From NCBI GenBank assembly GCA_934876235.1, contig CAKXKM010000006.1:18077-45316 (forward strand): 27,240 nucleotides of DNA. Reading direction: 5' to 3'. Shown here piece by piece: positions 1 to 7,519 of this stretch. The translations under genes and the position numbers were made by a program. The stretch comes from Collinsella sp. AF02-46-1. GTDB lineage: Bacteria; Actinomycetota; Coriobacteriia; Coriobacteriales; Coriobacteriaceae. Position 1 is the stretch's first letter. Every line of letters begins with the position of its first letter. The notes under the pieces were generated by a model. The model saw only the letters and a program-made list of their open reading frames with translations, did no database searches and was not told the origin of the DNA.

Positions 1-3
1 TAA

Positions 4-996
4 CTAGCTATTAAGCTTGTTAATGTCGTCGTCGGTGATGGTGTCTTCCTGGCTGGACGATTTGTCTTCGGAGGGTGCGGTCTCATTGTTGGAATCGGAG
101 GATTCGCTGCCGGAGGATGCGGAGCCAGACGACTGAAGGTTGACACCAGATACTGTCTTAGTGGTGAGGTCGTAGGGCATCGTGCCATACCAGACGCAGT
201 GGACTGCCTCGAGCGTACCGTCGACCGTGATGCCGTCGAGGGCATCGCTCACGGCACGGCACAGTTCGTCATTGGACGAGAGGCCCGCAACACCAAGCGT
301 CGAGGGCGCCTCGAGCGCACCGACATAGGAGATCTCGCTCATCAGGCGTGCAAGGTAGCCGCCGGCCGTGGAGTCGCAGATCACATAGTCGACTTCGCCG
401 GACTCGAGCGCCTCAAAGCACTCGTTGATGTTGGAGTAAGTCTTTTGGTTGGCGGTGATGCTCTGCTTAGCAAGCGCCTCCTGCGAGGCCGAGGACATCT
501 GGATACCCAGAGTAGACGTGTTAAGGGTATCGGTGGAAACGCTTAGCGACCCACCATCGCTGGTTTTACCGAACACGGAAGCGGCATCGTACAGGCAGGT
601 GCCGAGCGAGCTAACGTCCCCATCCGTGGAGTTGATCTCGCCGATAAAGATATCAGCCTTTTTGTCGCCGAGCGCGGAACCTGCCGAGGACGCATCGACA
701 AAGGCGACCTTAAGGCCCATGCGGCTTGCGAGGGCGCGGGCAGCGTCGACTGCATACCCCGTGAGCTCGCCGTCAGCGCTCTGCATGGCCTGCGGCGCAT
801 CGGAGGTATCGAGGGCAACCGTCAGGGTACCGGGAGTGACCAGGGCATCATCCGACACCGTGGGCGTGACGGTCTCGTACTCGATCTGGTCGATCGTGGG
901 AGTCGTGAACGCAGACAGCGAGTTGAACGCGCATCCGCTCAGGCCCAAAACGGCGATGACCGCCGCGGTCCCAGCACCTAACCGAGCCGCGTGCAT
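4..996 (-). CDS. Family 3 solute-binding lipoprotein
   Basis: Probable extracytoplasmic binding protein of an ABC importer for an amino acid or similar small solute, or a related sensor. From the chosen ATG it has 330 residues: a signal peptide with lipobox LSGC (lipidated Cys22), then a bilobal domain starting near residue 56 (GTLTVALDTSDAPQAM, followed by GELTGYAVDAARALASRMG), as in SBP_bac_3 proteins. The last ~40 residues are a Ser/Glu/Asp-rich tail, atypical for a binding lobe. The ATG at 996 is preceded by GAGGGG at 7-nt spacing; the ATG at 1014 would also keep the signal peptide. The frame stays open to 1395, but that upstream part looks non-coding. No permease or ATPase gene is visible; the window ends just past the stop. 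Ligand unknown. Confidence 0.8.
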   Translation of the reverse strand: MHAARLGAGTAAVIAVLGLSGCAFNSLSAFTTPTIDQIEYETVTPTVSDDALVTPGTLTVALDTSDAPQAMQSADGELTGYAVDAARALASRMGLKVAFVDASSAGSALGDKKADIFIGEINSTDGDVSSLGTCLYDAASVFGKTSDGGSLSVSTDTLNTSTLGIQMSSASQEALAKQSITANQKTYSNINECFEALESGEVDYVICDSTAGGYLARLMSEISYVGALEAPSTLGVAGLSSNDELCRAVSDALDGITVDGTLEAVHCVWYGTMPYDLTTKTVSGVNLQSSGSASSGSESSDSNNETAPSEDKSSSQEDTITDDDINKLNS

Positions 997-1351
997 CAAG
1001 CTGCCCCTCACCATGTCCACTACCCTGCCTTCTGTGTCGTATACGATCCGTGCGTTGCACGAAATATCAGATTGTTCCCACCAGCTGACCTGGTATTTGA
1101 CCCCACACTTGCGCACCGGGGTGTTTGCTCGGGAGGCCGCAGCCACCTTCACGACTGGCCCGCTCGCCCGCGAGGCGGTATTGCCCCAAAGAAAGTAGAA
1201 CGGACGGTGCGGCTTACATCTAGGACGCGCCATGATCGCGCCGCGCGCACGCGGTCGCTTACGTGGATCCCTTTGACCGCGTCTGTCTTGGACTAGGACG
1301 GGCATTTCGTCCGTCCGCAACCACAGCCTGGTAGGAACGTAGCGCATTATA
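997..1351 (-). promoter_or_regulatory. Long leader and TATAAT box of the binding-protein gene
   Basis: A perfect TATAAT lies at 1351-1346 on the minus strand, with TTAAAC 17 bases further upstream as a weak -35. Transcription from here would give a leader of about 340 nt before the start at 996. The leader is open in the gene's frame, but its translation is Arg/Pro-rich and shows no domain, and a lipoprotein signal peptide would have to begin after it. I see no recognised riboswitch. A second promoter nearer the gene is possible. No separate gene is supported in this stretch. Confidence 0.4.
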
Positions 1352-1446
1352 GCTAAGTTCAAGCTAAAGTTTAAGGTTAGGGGCGTCATTCGCATCGCGA
1401 GTACAGATTTTGCAGGTCGGAGTGGGCTATTCGTGCCCCTATGAAG

Positions 1447-1495
1447 CCCGGAGCTCCCCTACGGGGAGCTCCGGGGCGCCCTTCTTAGGGTGCCC
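1447..1495 (-). terminator. Strong GC hairpins, possible transcription end
   Basis: Two hairpins sit side by side. The first has perfect 13-bp arms (1447-1459 and 1463-1475) and a 3-nt loop. The second pairs GGCGCCC with GGGTGCC through one G-T pair. No T-run follows on either strand, so intrinsic termination is uncertain. Position fits the end of transcripts coming from the minus-strand genes at 1747-3673. Confidence 0.4.
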
Positions 1496-1714
1496 TGGCC
1501 AAAATATGGCAAATATGAGTACTGCCACCAATTTAGTAACAGGCAATTTTGGCCTCTCGGACAGATTTTGCGCTCAATGTCGCTAACCTGATGCTTAGTT
1601 ATTCCACATTTGTTTATTATCTTCTTACTTTATGCCGCCTCCGAGTCCTAAATTCCTTGATTTTGCTGTTACTGATTTAGTGACAGTACTCATATTTGCC
1701 ATATTTTGGCCAGG
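1494..1714. repeat. AT-rich inverted-repeat element, copy 1
   Basis: The ends are perfect 31-bp inverted repeats (1494-1524 and 1684-1714), extended inward by a further 18 bp at 14/18 identity. The inner part is AT-rich and has no ORF. The end carries TGAGTACTG next to TGGCAAATA. A related element lies at 16061-16288 and shares the end motif and a 16-nt core stretch (1609-1624). It begins 32 bp beyond the stop of the gene at 1747. No target-site duplication is obvious and no transposase is present. Confidence 0.8.
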
Positions 1715-1746
1715 ACATATGATTAACCCCCTATTTTCGACGTGAA

Positions 1747-2856
1747 TTAGACCGGCTTAAGCCCAAAACACGCCCGCAGCGTGTTAAGCAACGCCTCTTG
1801 CTTCTTCCTGCGGGCATCGACACGATTCCGGTACCGCTTTCGCATACGCTGGTGGATGCGCCATGCGAGCGCTTCCATCGCTTCCATGTCGCAGAGCATT
1901 TCGTTGTTGACCGTCGCGACCTCGATTCCCATAGTAATCAAGCCCGTGTTGCGTTTTTCATCATGGATACGTCCCCTCCGGGAGGAATGGCCCAGCTCAC
2001 CGTTGTATTCAAGGTCAAACCGGGCTGCTTCCTGATACGCATCGCAAACTGCATGCGGCATCCCCGAGATTGCCTGCGCGCGGTCATCGAACTCGATCTT
2101 GTAGTCGGTCTTAAAGGGACCGCAGTCAAATCCGCCATAGGAAAACGGAAGCGAAAACAGAGCGAGCATGATGCACTCCATGGGCGAGAGCAGGTTTTCT
2201 GACAGGTAGGGACACAGACGCAGCAGCTGTTTGGCCACATTCCCCTTGCATGCCGCAAGGTAATCTGCCAGGCGATCGGGCGTCAGCGCCGGCTCGACTT
2301 CAAAGTAGCCCACGTCTGCTGGCTGGTCCTTGTCCTTTGCAAGTTTATTCGTAACAGGCGAGGTGTAGGGAGGCAGATACTTCCCGCGGTCGCTCAGTGA
2401 AATCTTAGAGCACAGCTCCTGGGCCAGGGCAAATGCCTGGATACAGCCAAGTTCGCGCGCAACGGCAAGGCAGAGGGCCTCGGGAGACAAGCTGTACACC
2501 CCCGGTTCCACCTCTAGAATCGAGCCGGCGGGCAACCCGGAACACACGGACCAGCCTACGCTAGGCATGCGGCGGCGCTGCGCCGCAGATCCCACCAGCA
2601 AGCACAAATCCTCTTGCACCTCGCCGCTTGCGGCTCCAATTCGCACCAAGTCGAGAAGATAGATGTCCTCGGTCGAGGGCGACGACGTGCGCAGCACACG
2701 GCGCTCTTCATCGGGATTGAGGTCCTTCCAGCTGATATAGCCCATCTGCCGGCGCTCGGCGCGCATCATGCGCAGCGCTGAAGCGCCTGTTAGGATTACG
2801 GAAGCCGCTAGCTGTTCGCCTGTCGGCTCGTTGCGCCGCTCAATCTTCACTGCCAC
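1747..2856 (-). CDS. Unknown protein with nuclease-like C-terminus
   Basis: A 369-residue protein of no firmly recognised family. The C-terminal third has FDLEYNGELGHS, then RIHDEKRNTGLITMGIEV: an acidic-xEY-(G)xxxH strand followed by D-x-x-R and a G-x-x-V strand. This pattern resembles DUF559/Vsr-like PD-(D/E)xK nuclease folds and the nuclease-like domain of AbiEi-type proteins; the link is inference. The end is very basic (QRMRKRYRNRVDARRKKQ). The start is taken as GTG at 2856 because it follows AGGGGTGG and lies 10 bp after the comFC stop; the longer frame back to 3222 overlaps comFC and is rejected. It is probably cotranscribed with comFC. There is no obvious partner antitoxin gene. Confidence 0.7.
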   Translation of the reverse strand: MAVKIERRNEPTGEQLAASVILTGASALRMMRAERRQMGYISWKDLNPDEERRVLRTSSPSTEDIYLLDLVRIGAASGEVQEDLCLLVGSAAQRRRMPSVGWSVCSGLPAGSILEVEPGVYSLSPEALCLAVARELGCIQAFALAQELCSKISLSDRGKYLPPYTSPVTNKLAKDKDQPADVGYFEVEPALTPDRLADYLAACKGNVAKQLLRLCPYLSENLLSPMECIMLALFSLPFSYGGFDCGPFKTDYKIEFDDRAQAISGMPHAVCDAYQEAARFDLEYNGELGHSSRRGRIHDEKRNTGLITMGIEVATVNNEMLCDMEAMEALAWRIHQRMRKRYRNRVDARRKKQEALLNTLRACFGLKPV

Positions 2857-2866
2857 AAAACCACCC

Positions 2867-3673
2867 CTACCAAACACGTGCGATAGCAAGGCCATCGACT
2901 GCCGCAGCGCCGGCACGCTTGAGCTCCGCCGAGGCTGCTGCCATGGTCGCGCCCGTGGTGATAACGTCATCGATAAGCAGTAGGCGGCGGCCGTGCACGT
3001 CCTCAACCGTCTCGTACATGCCTTGGGCACGCTCGCGACGCTCCTCACGACCGAGTTCGCGCTGGTCGCCATGCCCGTACTTGACGAGGGCATCGAGCAG
3101 GGGAACACCCGACAGCTCGCAAAATGGGCGCGCAATGGCCTCCATATGATCAAAGCCACGCCGCCGAAACGCTGCCGCCGTCGCAGGCACAAACACCACC
3201 GCATCCGCACCGGACAGCACACCTCCGTAGCGATCGGGCGCTACGACCTGGGCATGCAGGGCGGTGTCGTAGAGCAGCTCCGCCAGATACGGCGCCAGGC
3301 GTCGCTCGCCCGCGTCCTTGTACGCTTTAATGATGCGCGGCAGCGGATGCGCATAGACGGAGCACGCCAGGCAGCGGTCGAGCGCCTCCGCCATTGCCGG
3401 GGACGTGCCCTCGACCGAACACTCAGTGCACAGCAAATCCCCAAACGGGGCGCCGCATCGGGTACAGCTATGACGTGGGTCGATGAGCGTGAGCGCAGCC
3501 AGGCAGTCTTGGCAAATAAGCGTACCGGCGCGCTCGCAGCCGGCACATCGTGTTGGCGACAACGCCTCAAGCGCCTCGTGCGCCGCCTGCTCGGCAAACG
3601 ATAGCGATTCGTCCGCAAACGGTAGGATGCCGGCACCTTGCAGACGGCTCAATATGTTCAGATGGCTCTTCAA
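2867..3673 (-). CDS. comFC: ComFC-family phosphoribosyltransferase-like protein
   Basis: Homologue of ComFC/GntX, needed for DNA uptake in competent Firmicutes and thought to act on incoming single-stranded DNA in the cytoplasm. It has 268 residues, near family length. The N-terminal half holds two zinc-binding cysteine sets (C43/C46/C54/C57 and C70/C73/C82/C85). The C-terminal half is a type I phosphoribosyltransferase fold with the PRPP loop LIDDVITTGAT (about 233-243). The start is a TTG at 3673, with GGGAGGG seven bases upstream. That Shine-Dalgarno is buried in a hairpin, described separately. comFA is not present next to it. Family assignment is firm; a role in competence for this organism is inference. 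Confidence 0.88.
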   Translation of the reverse strand: MKSHLNILSRLQGAGILPFADESLSFAEQAAHEALEALSPTRCAGCERAGTLICQDCLAALTLIDPRHSCTRCGAPFGDLLCTECSVEGTSPAMAEALDRCLACSVYAHPLPRIIKAYKDAGERRLAPYLAELLYDTALHAQVVAPDRYGGVLSGADAVVFVPATAAAFRRRGFDHMEAIARPFCELSGVPLLDALVKYGHGDQRELGREERRERAQGMYETVEDVHGRRLLLIDDVITTGATMAAASAELKRAGAAAVDGLAIARVW

Positions 3674-3734
3674 GACACAACCCTCCCTACGTTCGGTCGC
3701 AGGGAGGGTTGTTGATTCAGCGCTATGATACCCC
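3674..3734 (-). promoter_or_regulatory. comFC promoter and hairpin masking its ribosome binding site
   Basis: GGGGTATCAT at 3734-3725 (minus strand) gives a -10-like TATCAT. About 45 nt of leader follow. Nearly all of it is a perfect 12-bp stem (3677-3688 with 3701-3712) with a 12-nt loop. The 3' arm contains the only good Shine-Dalgarno, GGGAGGG (3687-3681), so it would be paired before translation. No T-run follows, so it is not a typical terminator for the upstream gene. Confidence 0.55.
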
Positions 3735-3775
3735 GATGCGCTCGGGGCAAGGCGAGCAAAATCCGCTCGCGGGCG

Positions 3776-5476
3776 TTATTCGCCGGCGGGCGGTTGTGGT
3801 GCAGACGAAGACGGGGTCGAGCCCTCGCCACCATCCTGGCGCGGCTTGCGGGAACGGCGACGGCGACGGCGCTTTTGGCCCTGGTCGGCCGAGCCCTCGC
3901 CACCGCGATCCTCGCGCGGCTCGCGCTCGTCGCGAGCGGCGCCACGCGAAGCCTTAGCAGCCGCTCCCCCGCCATCTCCGGGACGACGGCGCGTGACCTT
4001 GACCTCGCCATCCGAGACCTGATCGGCCACGGAGGGCACTGAAGGCTTCTGCTGCGCGCCCGAGGAATGGCGACGGCGCGGACGCGGCGCGCGCTCATCC
4101 TCGCCACGTGACTTGCCGCCCTTGTCGGCAGACGCATCGGAGGCCGAGGCGCCCTTGGAAGCGGCACCAGCCTCGCGAGCAGCTGCGGCGCGGAAGGCGT
4201 CCTCGCGCTCCTCGCTCGACAGATGACGGCGGCGGCGACGTGTGGGGTTCATGCCACCGCCGCGATTCTGCTGCTGGGGTTGCTGAACCTCGCGCTCGCG
4301 AGAGGCGTTCTTGCCCGCGGCTGCAGCCTCGGCAGCATCGCCCGAGCCTGCGCGCTTGCGACGACGACGGCCATCGGCGGCCTCCTCGGCCTCAGGCGTT
4401 GCGGCATTGCCACGGCCCTTTCCGCGGCCACGACCCTCGCCCTGCCCCTGACCGGCGCGAGCATCGGATTCAGCATCGCGACGACGGCGCTTGGGCATCG
4501 AAGTGCCGGCCAGACGGTCGGCACTCGACAGGCCATCGCCCACGTCGACGCCGTTCTCGCGATCGAGTTCCATGAGCGCCAGGCGCATCTCGGGCGACTC
4601 GATGCGCTCGAGCACATCGCGCGTCACGCAGTCGGGGCGGCAATTGCAGCCCTGCTCGGCAGCCTTCTTTTTGCAGCCCTCCGAGCACGTCATATCGGCC
4701 AGGTTGACCTTAAAGACCTTGCCGTTCTCCAGGCGCAGCACCAGCTGCTCGCGCGGCGTGTCATATTCCTGAATACGCGCCTTGCCGAGCGGCGTATCGA
4801 TAAGCGTCTTCTTTTTGGGCGCGCGGCTCTTAAAGTCCTTGTAGGCCTCGAACTCGTAGCGCAGGCAGCACATCAGGCGGCCGCACACGCCGCTGATCTT
4901 GGAGGAATTGAGCGGCAGGTCCTGCTCTTTTGCCATGCGGATCGAGACGGGCTCAAACTGTCCGCCAAAGCGCGTGCAACAGAGCTCCTGGCCGCACTGG
5001 GCATAGCCGCCCACCAGGCGGGTCTCGTCGCGCACGCCGATCTGGCGCATGTCGACGCGAATGTGCAGCGTCGAGGACAGATCCTTGACGAGCTGGCGAA
5101 AATCGACGCGCTCCTCGGCGGCAAAGTAGAACACGGCCTTCTCGCCGCCAAACAGGTACTCGACGCCGACCGGCTTCATCTCGAGGTCGAGCTCTTTGAC
5201 CAGACGGCGGAAATCGACCATGGCCTCGTCACCCTGGATGGCCAGGTCGTCGGCAAGCTGCAGGTCGATGTCGCTCGCCACACGCAGCACGGGCTTGAGC
5301 GGCTGACCGATCTCGTCTTGCGGTACCTCGAAGGGATCAGCCGTGACCAGGCCGATCTCGGTTCCGCGCTCGGTGGAGCAAATAGCGTAATCTGCCTCGA
5401 GGATATCCAGGTCCTGCGGGTCAAACCACAGGTCGCGCGAGGCGTAGGTAAACTTAACGGGTACGACTAACGGCAT
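3776..5476 (-). CDS. yaaT: PSP1-domain protein, YaaT/RicT family, with basic tail
   Basis: Homologue of B. subtilis YaaT (RicT), a subunit of the YmcA-YlbF-YaaT complex that assists RNase Y in mRNA processing and carries iron-sulfur clusters. Residues 1-300 form the conserved region, with Cys161, Cys166, Cys167, Cys198, Cys203 and Cys204 at the family's cysteine positions. A second cluster (C264, C268, C277, C279, C283) is extra as far as I recall. Residues ~310-566 are a low-complexity, probably disordered tail with Arg clusters (KRRRR, RRRRKR, RRRRR, KRRRRRRSRK) and Gly/Glu/Ala spacers; B. subtilis YaaT is about half this length. The ATG at 5476 overlaps the end of holB by 10 bp, so translation is probably coupled. 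An antisense open frame at 4223-5470 is a GC shadow. Confidence 0.88.
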   Translation of the reverse strand: MPLVVPVKFTYASRDLWFDPQDLDILEADYAICSTERGTEIGLVTADPFEVPQDEIGQPLKPVLRVASDIDLQLADDLAIQGDEAMVDFRRLVKELDLEMKPVGVEYLFGGEKAVFYFAAEERVDFRQLVKDLSSTLHIRVDMRQIGVRDETRLVGGYAQCGQELCCTRFGGQFEPVSIRMAKEQDLPLNSSKISGVCGRLMCCLRYEFEAYKDFKSRAPKKKTLIDTPLGKARIQEYDTPREQLVLRLENGKVFKVNLADMTCSEGCKKKAAEQGCNCRPDCVTRDVLERIESPEMRLALMELDRENGVDVGDGLSSADRLAGTSMPKRRRRDAESDARAGQGQGEGRGRGKGRGNAATPEAEEAADGRRRRKRAGSGDAAEAAAAGKNASREREVQQPQQQNRGGGMNPTRRRRRHLSSEEREDAFRAAAAREAGAASKGASASDASADKGGKSRGEDERAPRPRRRHSSGAQQKPSVPSVADQVSDGEVKVTRRRPGDGGGAAAKASRGAARDEREPREDRGGEGSADQGQKRRRRRRSRKPRQDGGEGSTPSSSAPQPPAGE

Positions 5477-6594
5477 TTCAGTGCCTTCCTGATATCGAAC
5501 AGCATGACCTCGATGGCCAGCTGGGGAGTAACGTTTCTGGCGATGTTGCGCTCGGCGGTCGCGACCGCCTCGAGCGCCTGGGTGGCACCCGCAACATTGG
5601 TCGCGGCGGCAAGCCGACCGATCGTGTCGCGCACGTCCTCGTTCACCACGTCGGCTGCCTCGTCCTGAAGTGTCAGCAGCACGTCGCGCATGAGCGTCCG
5701 CGCGCTCGCCAGCGCTTCCATGATACCCGAACGCTCGCGCGCGTTGAGTTCGCGCTTGTTGCGGTCCTCAAGCTGCTTCAATGCTCCACGCGACAGGTAG
5801 TCGGCGTTTTGCTCGAGTACCTTTTCCTGCGTGGACTTGACCTCGGCAAGCGGCGCCTTGACGGCGACGATGAGCGACTTGGCGCGACTGAGCACGTCGG
5901 CCTCGTCGGCGGCAATGAGTGAGTCGATGGCACGGACCATCTGACGGCGGGCGTCCTGGCGCTCGGCGCTCTTAAGAAACTCGATGCCGCGTGTGGGGCT
6001 TCCCGCCACGGCGACCGCCATGCGGCAACGCGCAGGGTCCTGACCGGTGGCGCGGCTCACGGCCTGCGCGGCGACGGCGGGCGATACCAGCCGAAACGGC
6101 ACACACTGGCAACGACTCACGATAGTGGGCAGCATCACGTCGGCCGAGGTGCCCAGCAAGATAAACATAACGCCCTCGGGCGGCTCCTCGAGCGTTTTGA
6201 GCAGTGCGTTGGCGGTGTTGGCACGCAGTTGCTCGGCACGGTCGATGATGTAGACCTTGGCCTTGGCACGGATGGGCGCCAGTGGCACGTCATCGAGCAG
6301 CTCGCGGGTCTGGGCAATGAGGTAACCCGTGGCGCTCTCGGGCGTGTAATAGTGCACGTCGGGGTGCGTATGGCGGGCGACGCGCACGCAGCTATCGCAT
6401 GAGCCGCAGCCATCCTGCTCGCACAGGAAGGCTTGGGCGAGCGCCCACGCGGCGTCGAGCTTGCCCGCGCCGGGAGCGCCCAAAAACAGGTAGGCGTGCG
6501 ATGCGCGACCGCTAGCGACGGCATTGGTCAAAAAGTCACGCACGCGCTCTTGGGTGTCGAGCTTGGCCAGCAGGCTTGCCTGAGCGGGGGCCAT
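5467..6594 (-). CDS. holB: DNA polymerase III subunit delta'
   Basis: Clamp-loader subunit that helps load the sliding clamp at the replication fork. It has 375 residues from the ATG at 6594, which follows AAGGAGG at 9-nt spacing, the motif lying in the end of tmk; an upstream in-frame start at 6615 is less likely. The AAA+ domain has GAPGAGK (39-45), but Leu follows the Lys in place of Thr/Ser, in line with a subunit that need not hydrolyse ATP. A four-cysteine zinc module (C58, C63, C66, C69) follows. RAEQLRANTANALLKTLEEP and TIVSRCQ are the sensor-region motifs shared by delta' and tau/gamma. It lacks the long C-terminus of DnaX, and its place after tmk supports HolB. Confidence 0.9.
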   Translation of the reverse strand: MAPAQASLLAKLDTQERVRDFLTNAVASGRASHAYLFLGAPGAGKLDAAWALAQAFLCEQDGCGSCDSCVRVARHTHPDVHYYTPESATGYLIAQTRELLDDVPLAPIRAKAKVYIIDRAEQLRANTANALLKTLEEPPEGVMFILLGTSADVMLPTIVSRCQCVPFRLVSPAVAAQAVSRATGQDPARCRMAVAVAGSPTRGIEFLKSAERQDARRQMVRAIDSLIAADEADVLSRAKSLIVAVKAPLAEVKSTQEKVLEQNADYLSRGALKQLEDRNKRELNARERSGIMEALASARTLMRDVLLTLQDEAADVVNEDVRDTIGRLAAATNVAGATQALEAVATAERNIARNVTPQLAIEVMLFDIRKALKCR

Positions 6595-6595
6595 G

Positions 6596-7279
6596 TTACT
6601 CGGCCTCCTTGGCAAGCGCGGCGGCGACGGCTTCCTGCGGAATGTCGAGACCGTACGCGCGAACCTGCTCGACCGTCTTCTCGAAGACTTCCTCGATGGT
6701 CGCGGTGGCGTCGATGAGCTTTACGCGGGCGGGTTCCTCGGCAGCAATTGCGCAAAAGCCCTGGTAGACACGCTCCTGGAATGCCATGCCTTTTGCCTCC
6801 ATGCGATCTGCCGCGCCACGGGCGGCCATGCGCAACGCCGCCTGCTCGGGCGTGATGTGGTAGACGAGTGTGAGCGCCGGGTGCGTACCGGCGACGGCCA
6901 GGTTGTTGGCATCGCGCACCATCTGGCGATCGAGGCCGTCGGCAAACGCCTGGTAGCAGGTTGTGGAATCGTAGAAGCGGTCACACAGTACCACCTTGCC
7001 GACAGCAAGGGCGGGTGCGATGACCTCGTGCACCAACTGGGCGCGCGCTGCCTCGTAGAGCAGCAACTCGCAGGTGTCGCCCATCGCCGTATTGGCGGGG
7101 TCGAGCAACAGAGCACGGATCTTTTCGCTGATGGCAGTGCCGCCCGGTTCGCGCAGGCTCACAACCTGGTGGCCAGCGAGCTCGAGCGCACGGGCGAGCA
7201 GGTGCGCCTGCGTGGACTTGCCGGCACCGTCGACGCCCTCGAGCGTGATAAAGCTATGTTGAGCAGGCTCAAAAGCCAT
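6596..7279 (-). CDS. tmk: Thymidylate kinase
   Basis: Phosphorylates dTMP to dTDP with ATP, an essential step to dTTP in the cytoplasm. It has 227 residues, near the usual 205-215. The P-loop is GVDGAGKST (15-23), the DRFYDST motif lies at 100-106 and binds the nucleotide and base, and an Arg-rich LID is at about 150-160. The ATG at 7279 follows GGAAGGGG. A -10-like GGGGTATCAT lies at 7342-7333, 54 bp upstream. It is the first gene of a tight cluster with holB (1-nt gap) and the yaaT homologue; in B. subtilis the same three genes lie together with a few insertions. Assignment is firm. Confidence 0.95.
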   Translation of the reverse strand: MAFEPAQHSFITLEGVDGAGKSTQAHLLARALELAGHQVVSLREPGGTAISEKIRALLLDPANTAMGDTCELLLYEAARAQLVHEVIAPALAVGKVVLCDRFYDSTTCYQAFADGLDRQMVRDANNLAVAGTHPALTLVYHITPEQAALRMAARGAADRMEAKGMAFQERVYQGFCAIAAEEPARVKLIDATATIEEVFEKTVEQVRAYGLDIPQEAVAAALAKEAE

Positions 7280-7382
7280 GGGCGCAGCCCCTTCCTACAA
7301 GGCGCGTAAATGCGAGTTACAGCAACCAAGCCATGATACCCCAGTGCTCGGCACGTCCCCAATGGCTAAAGGCGCCTTTCCA

Positions 7383-7451
7383 AAGTTGCGGTGAAATAGG
7401 GACTGATTGAAGCTCTGAGACCGCCAAACAGTCCCTATTTCACCGCAACTT
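7383..7451. repeat. Perfect 23-bp inverted repeat with GGGAC core
   Basis: Arms at 7383-7405 and 7429-7451 are perfect inverted repeats around a 23-nt spacer. Each arm runs from TTGCGGTGAAA into TAGGGACTG. It lies between the divergent tmk and zinc-ribbon genes, so it cannot be a simple terminator. It belongs to a group of GGGAC-containing palindromes seen also at 8521, 19041 and 20101. Confidence 0.85.
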
Positions 7452-7473
7452 ATGATGGGGAATTTTGGATGCT

Positions 7474-7482
7474 GGGTATAAT
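7474..7482 (+). promoter_or_regulatory. Likely promoter -10 (GGGTATAAT)
   Basis: A perfect TATAAT (7477-7482) preceded by GGG lies 38 bp before the start of the zinc-ribbon gene. No good -35 is visible at 16-18 bp. The same GGGTAT arrangement precedes several other genes in the window. Confidence 0.5.
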
Positions 7483-7519
7483 CGTCGTATTGCATTGAAA
7501 TGTGGCGAAAGGAGTGGCA

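Noticed and set aside
1015..1395. N-terminal extension of the binding lipoprotein
   Set aside because: It would place 130 charged residues before a lipoprotein signal peptide; GAGGGG lies before the later ATG.
1494..1714. Repeat element considered as an insertion sequence
   Set aside because: No transposase frame in either copy and no visible target duplication; at most a non-autonomous element.
2857..3222. N-terminal extension of the nuclease-like protein
   Set aside because: It overlaps comFC in another frame and has Arg/Ser-rich shadow composition; a GTG with a good ribosome site lies just after the comFC stop.
4223..5470. A 415-residue plus-strand open frame opposite the RicT homologue
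   Set aside because: Leu/Ala/His-rich shadow; the minus strand has the conserved cysteine pattern.
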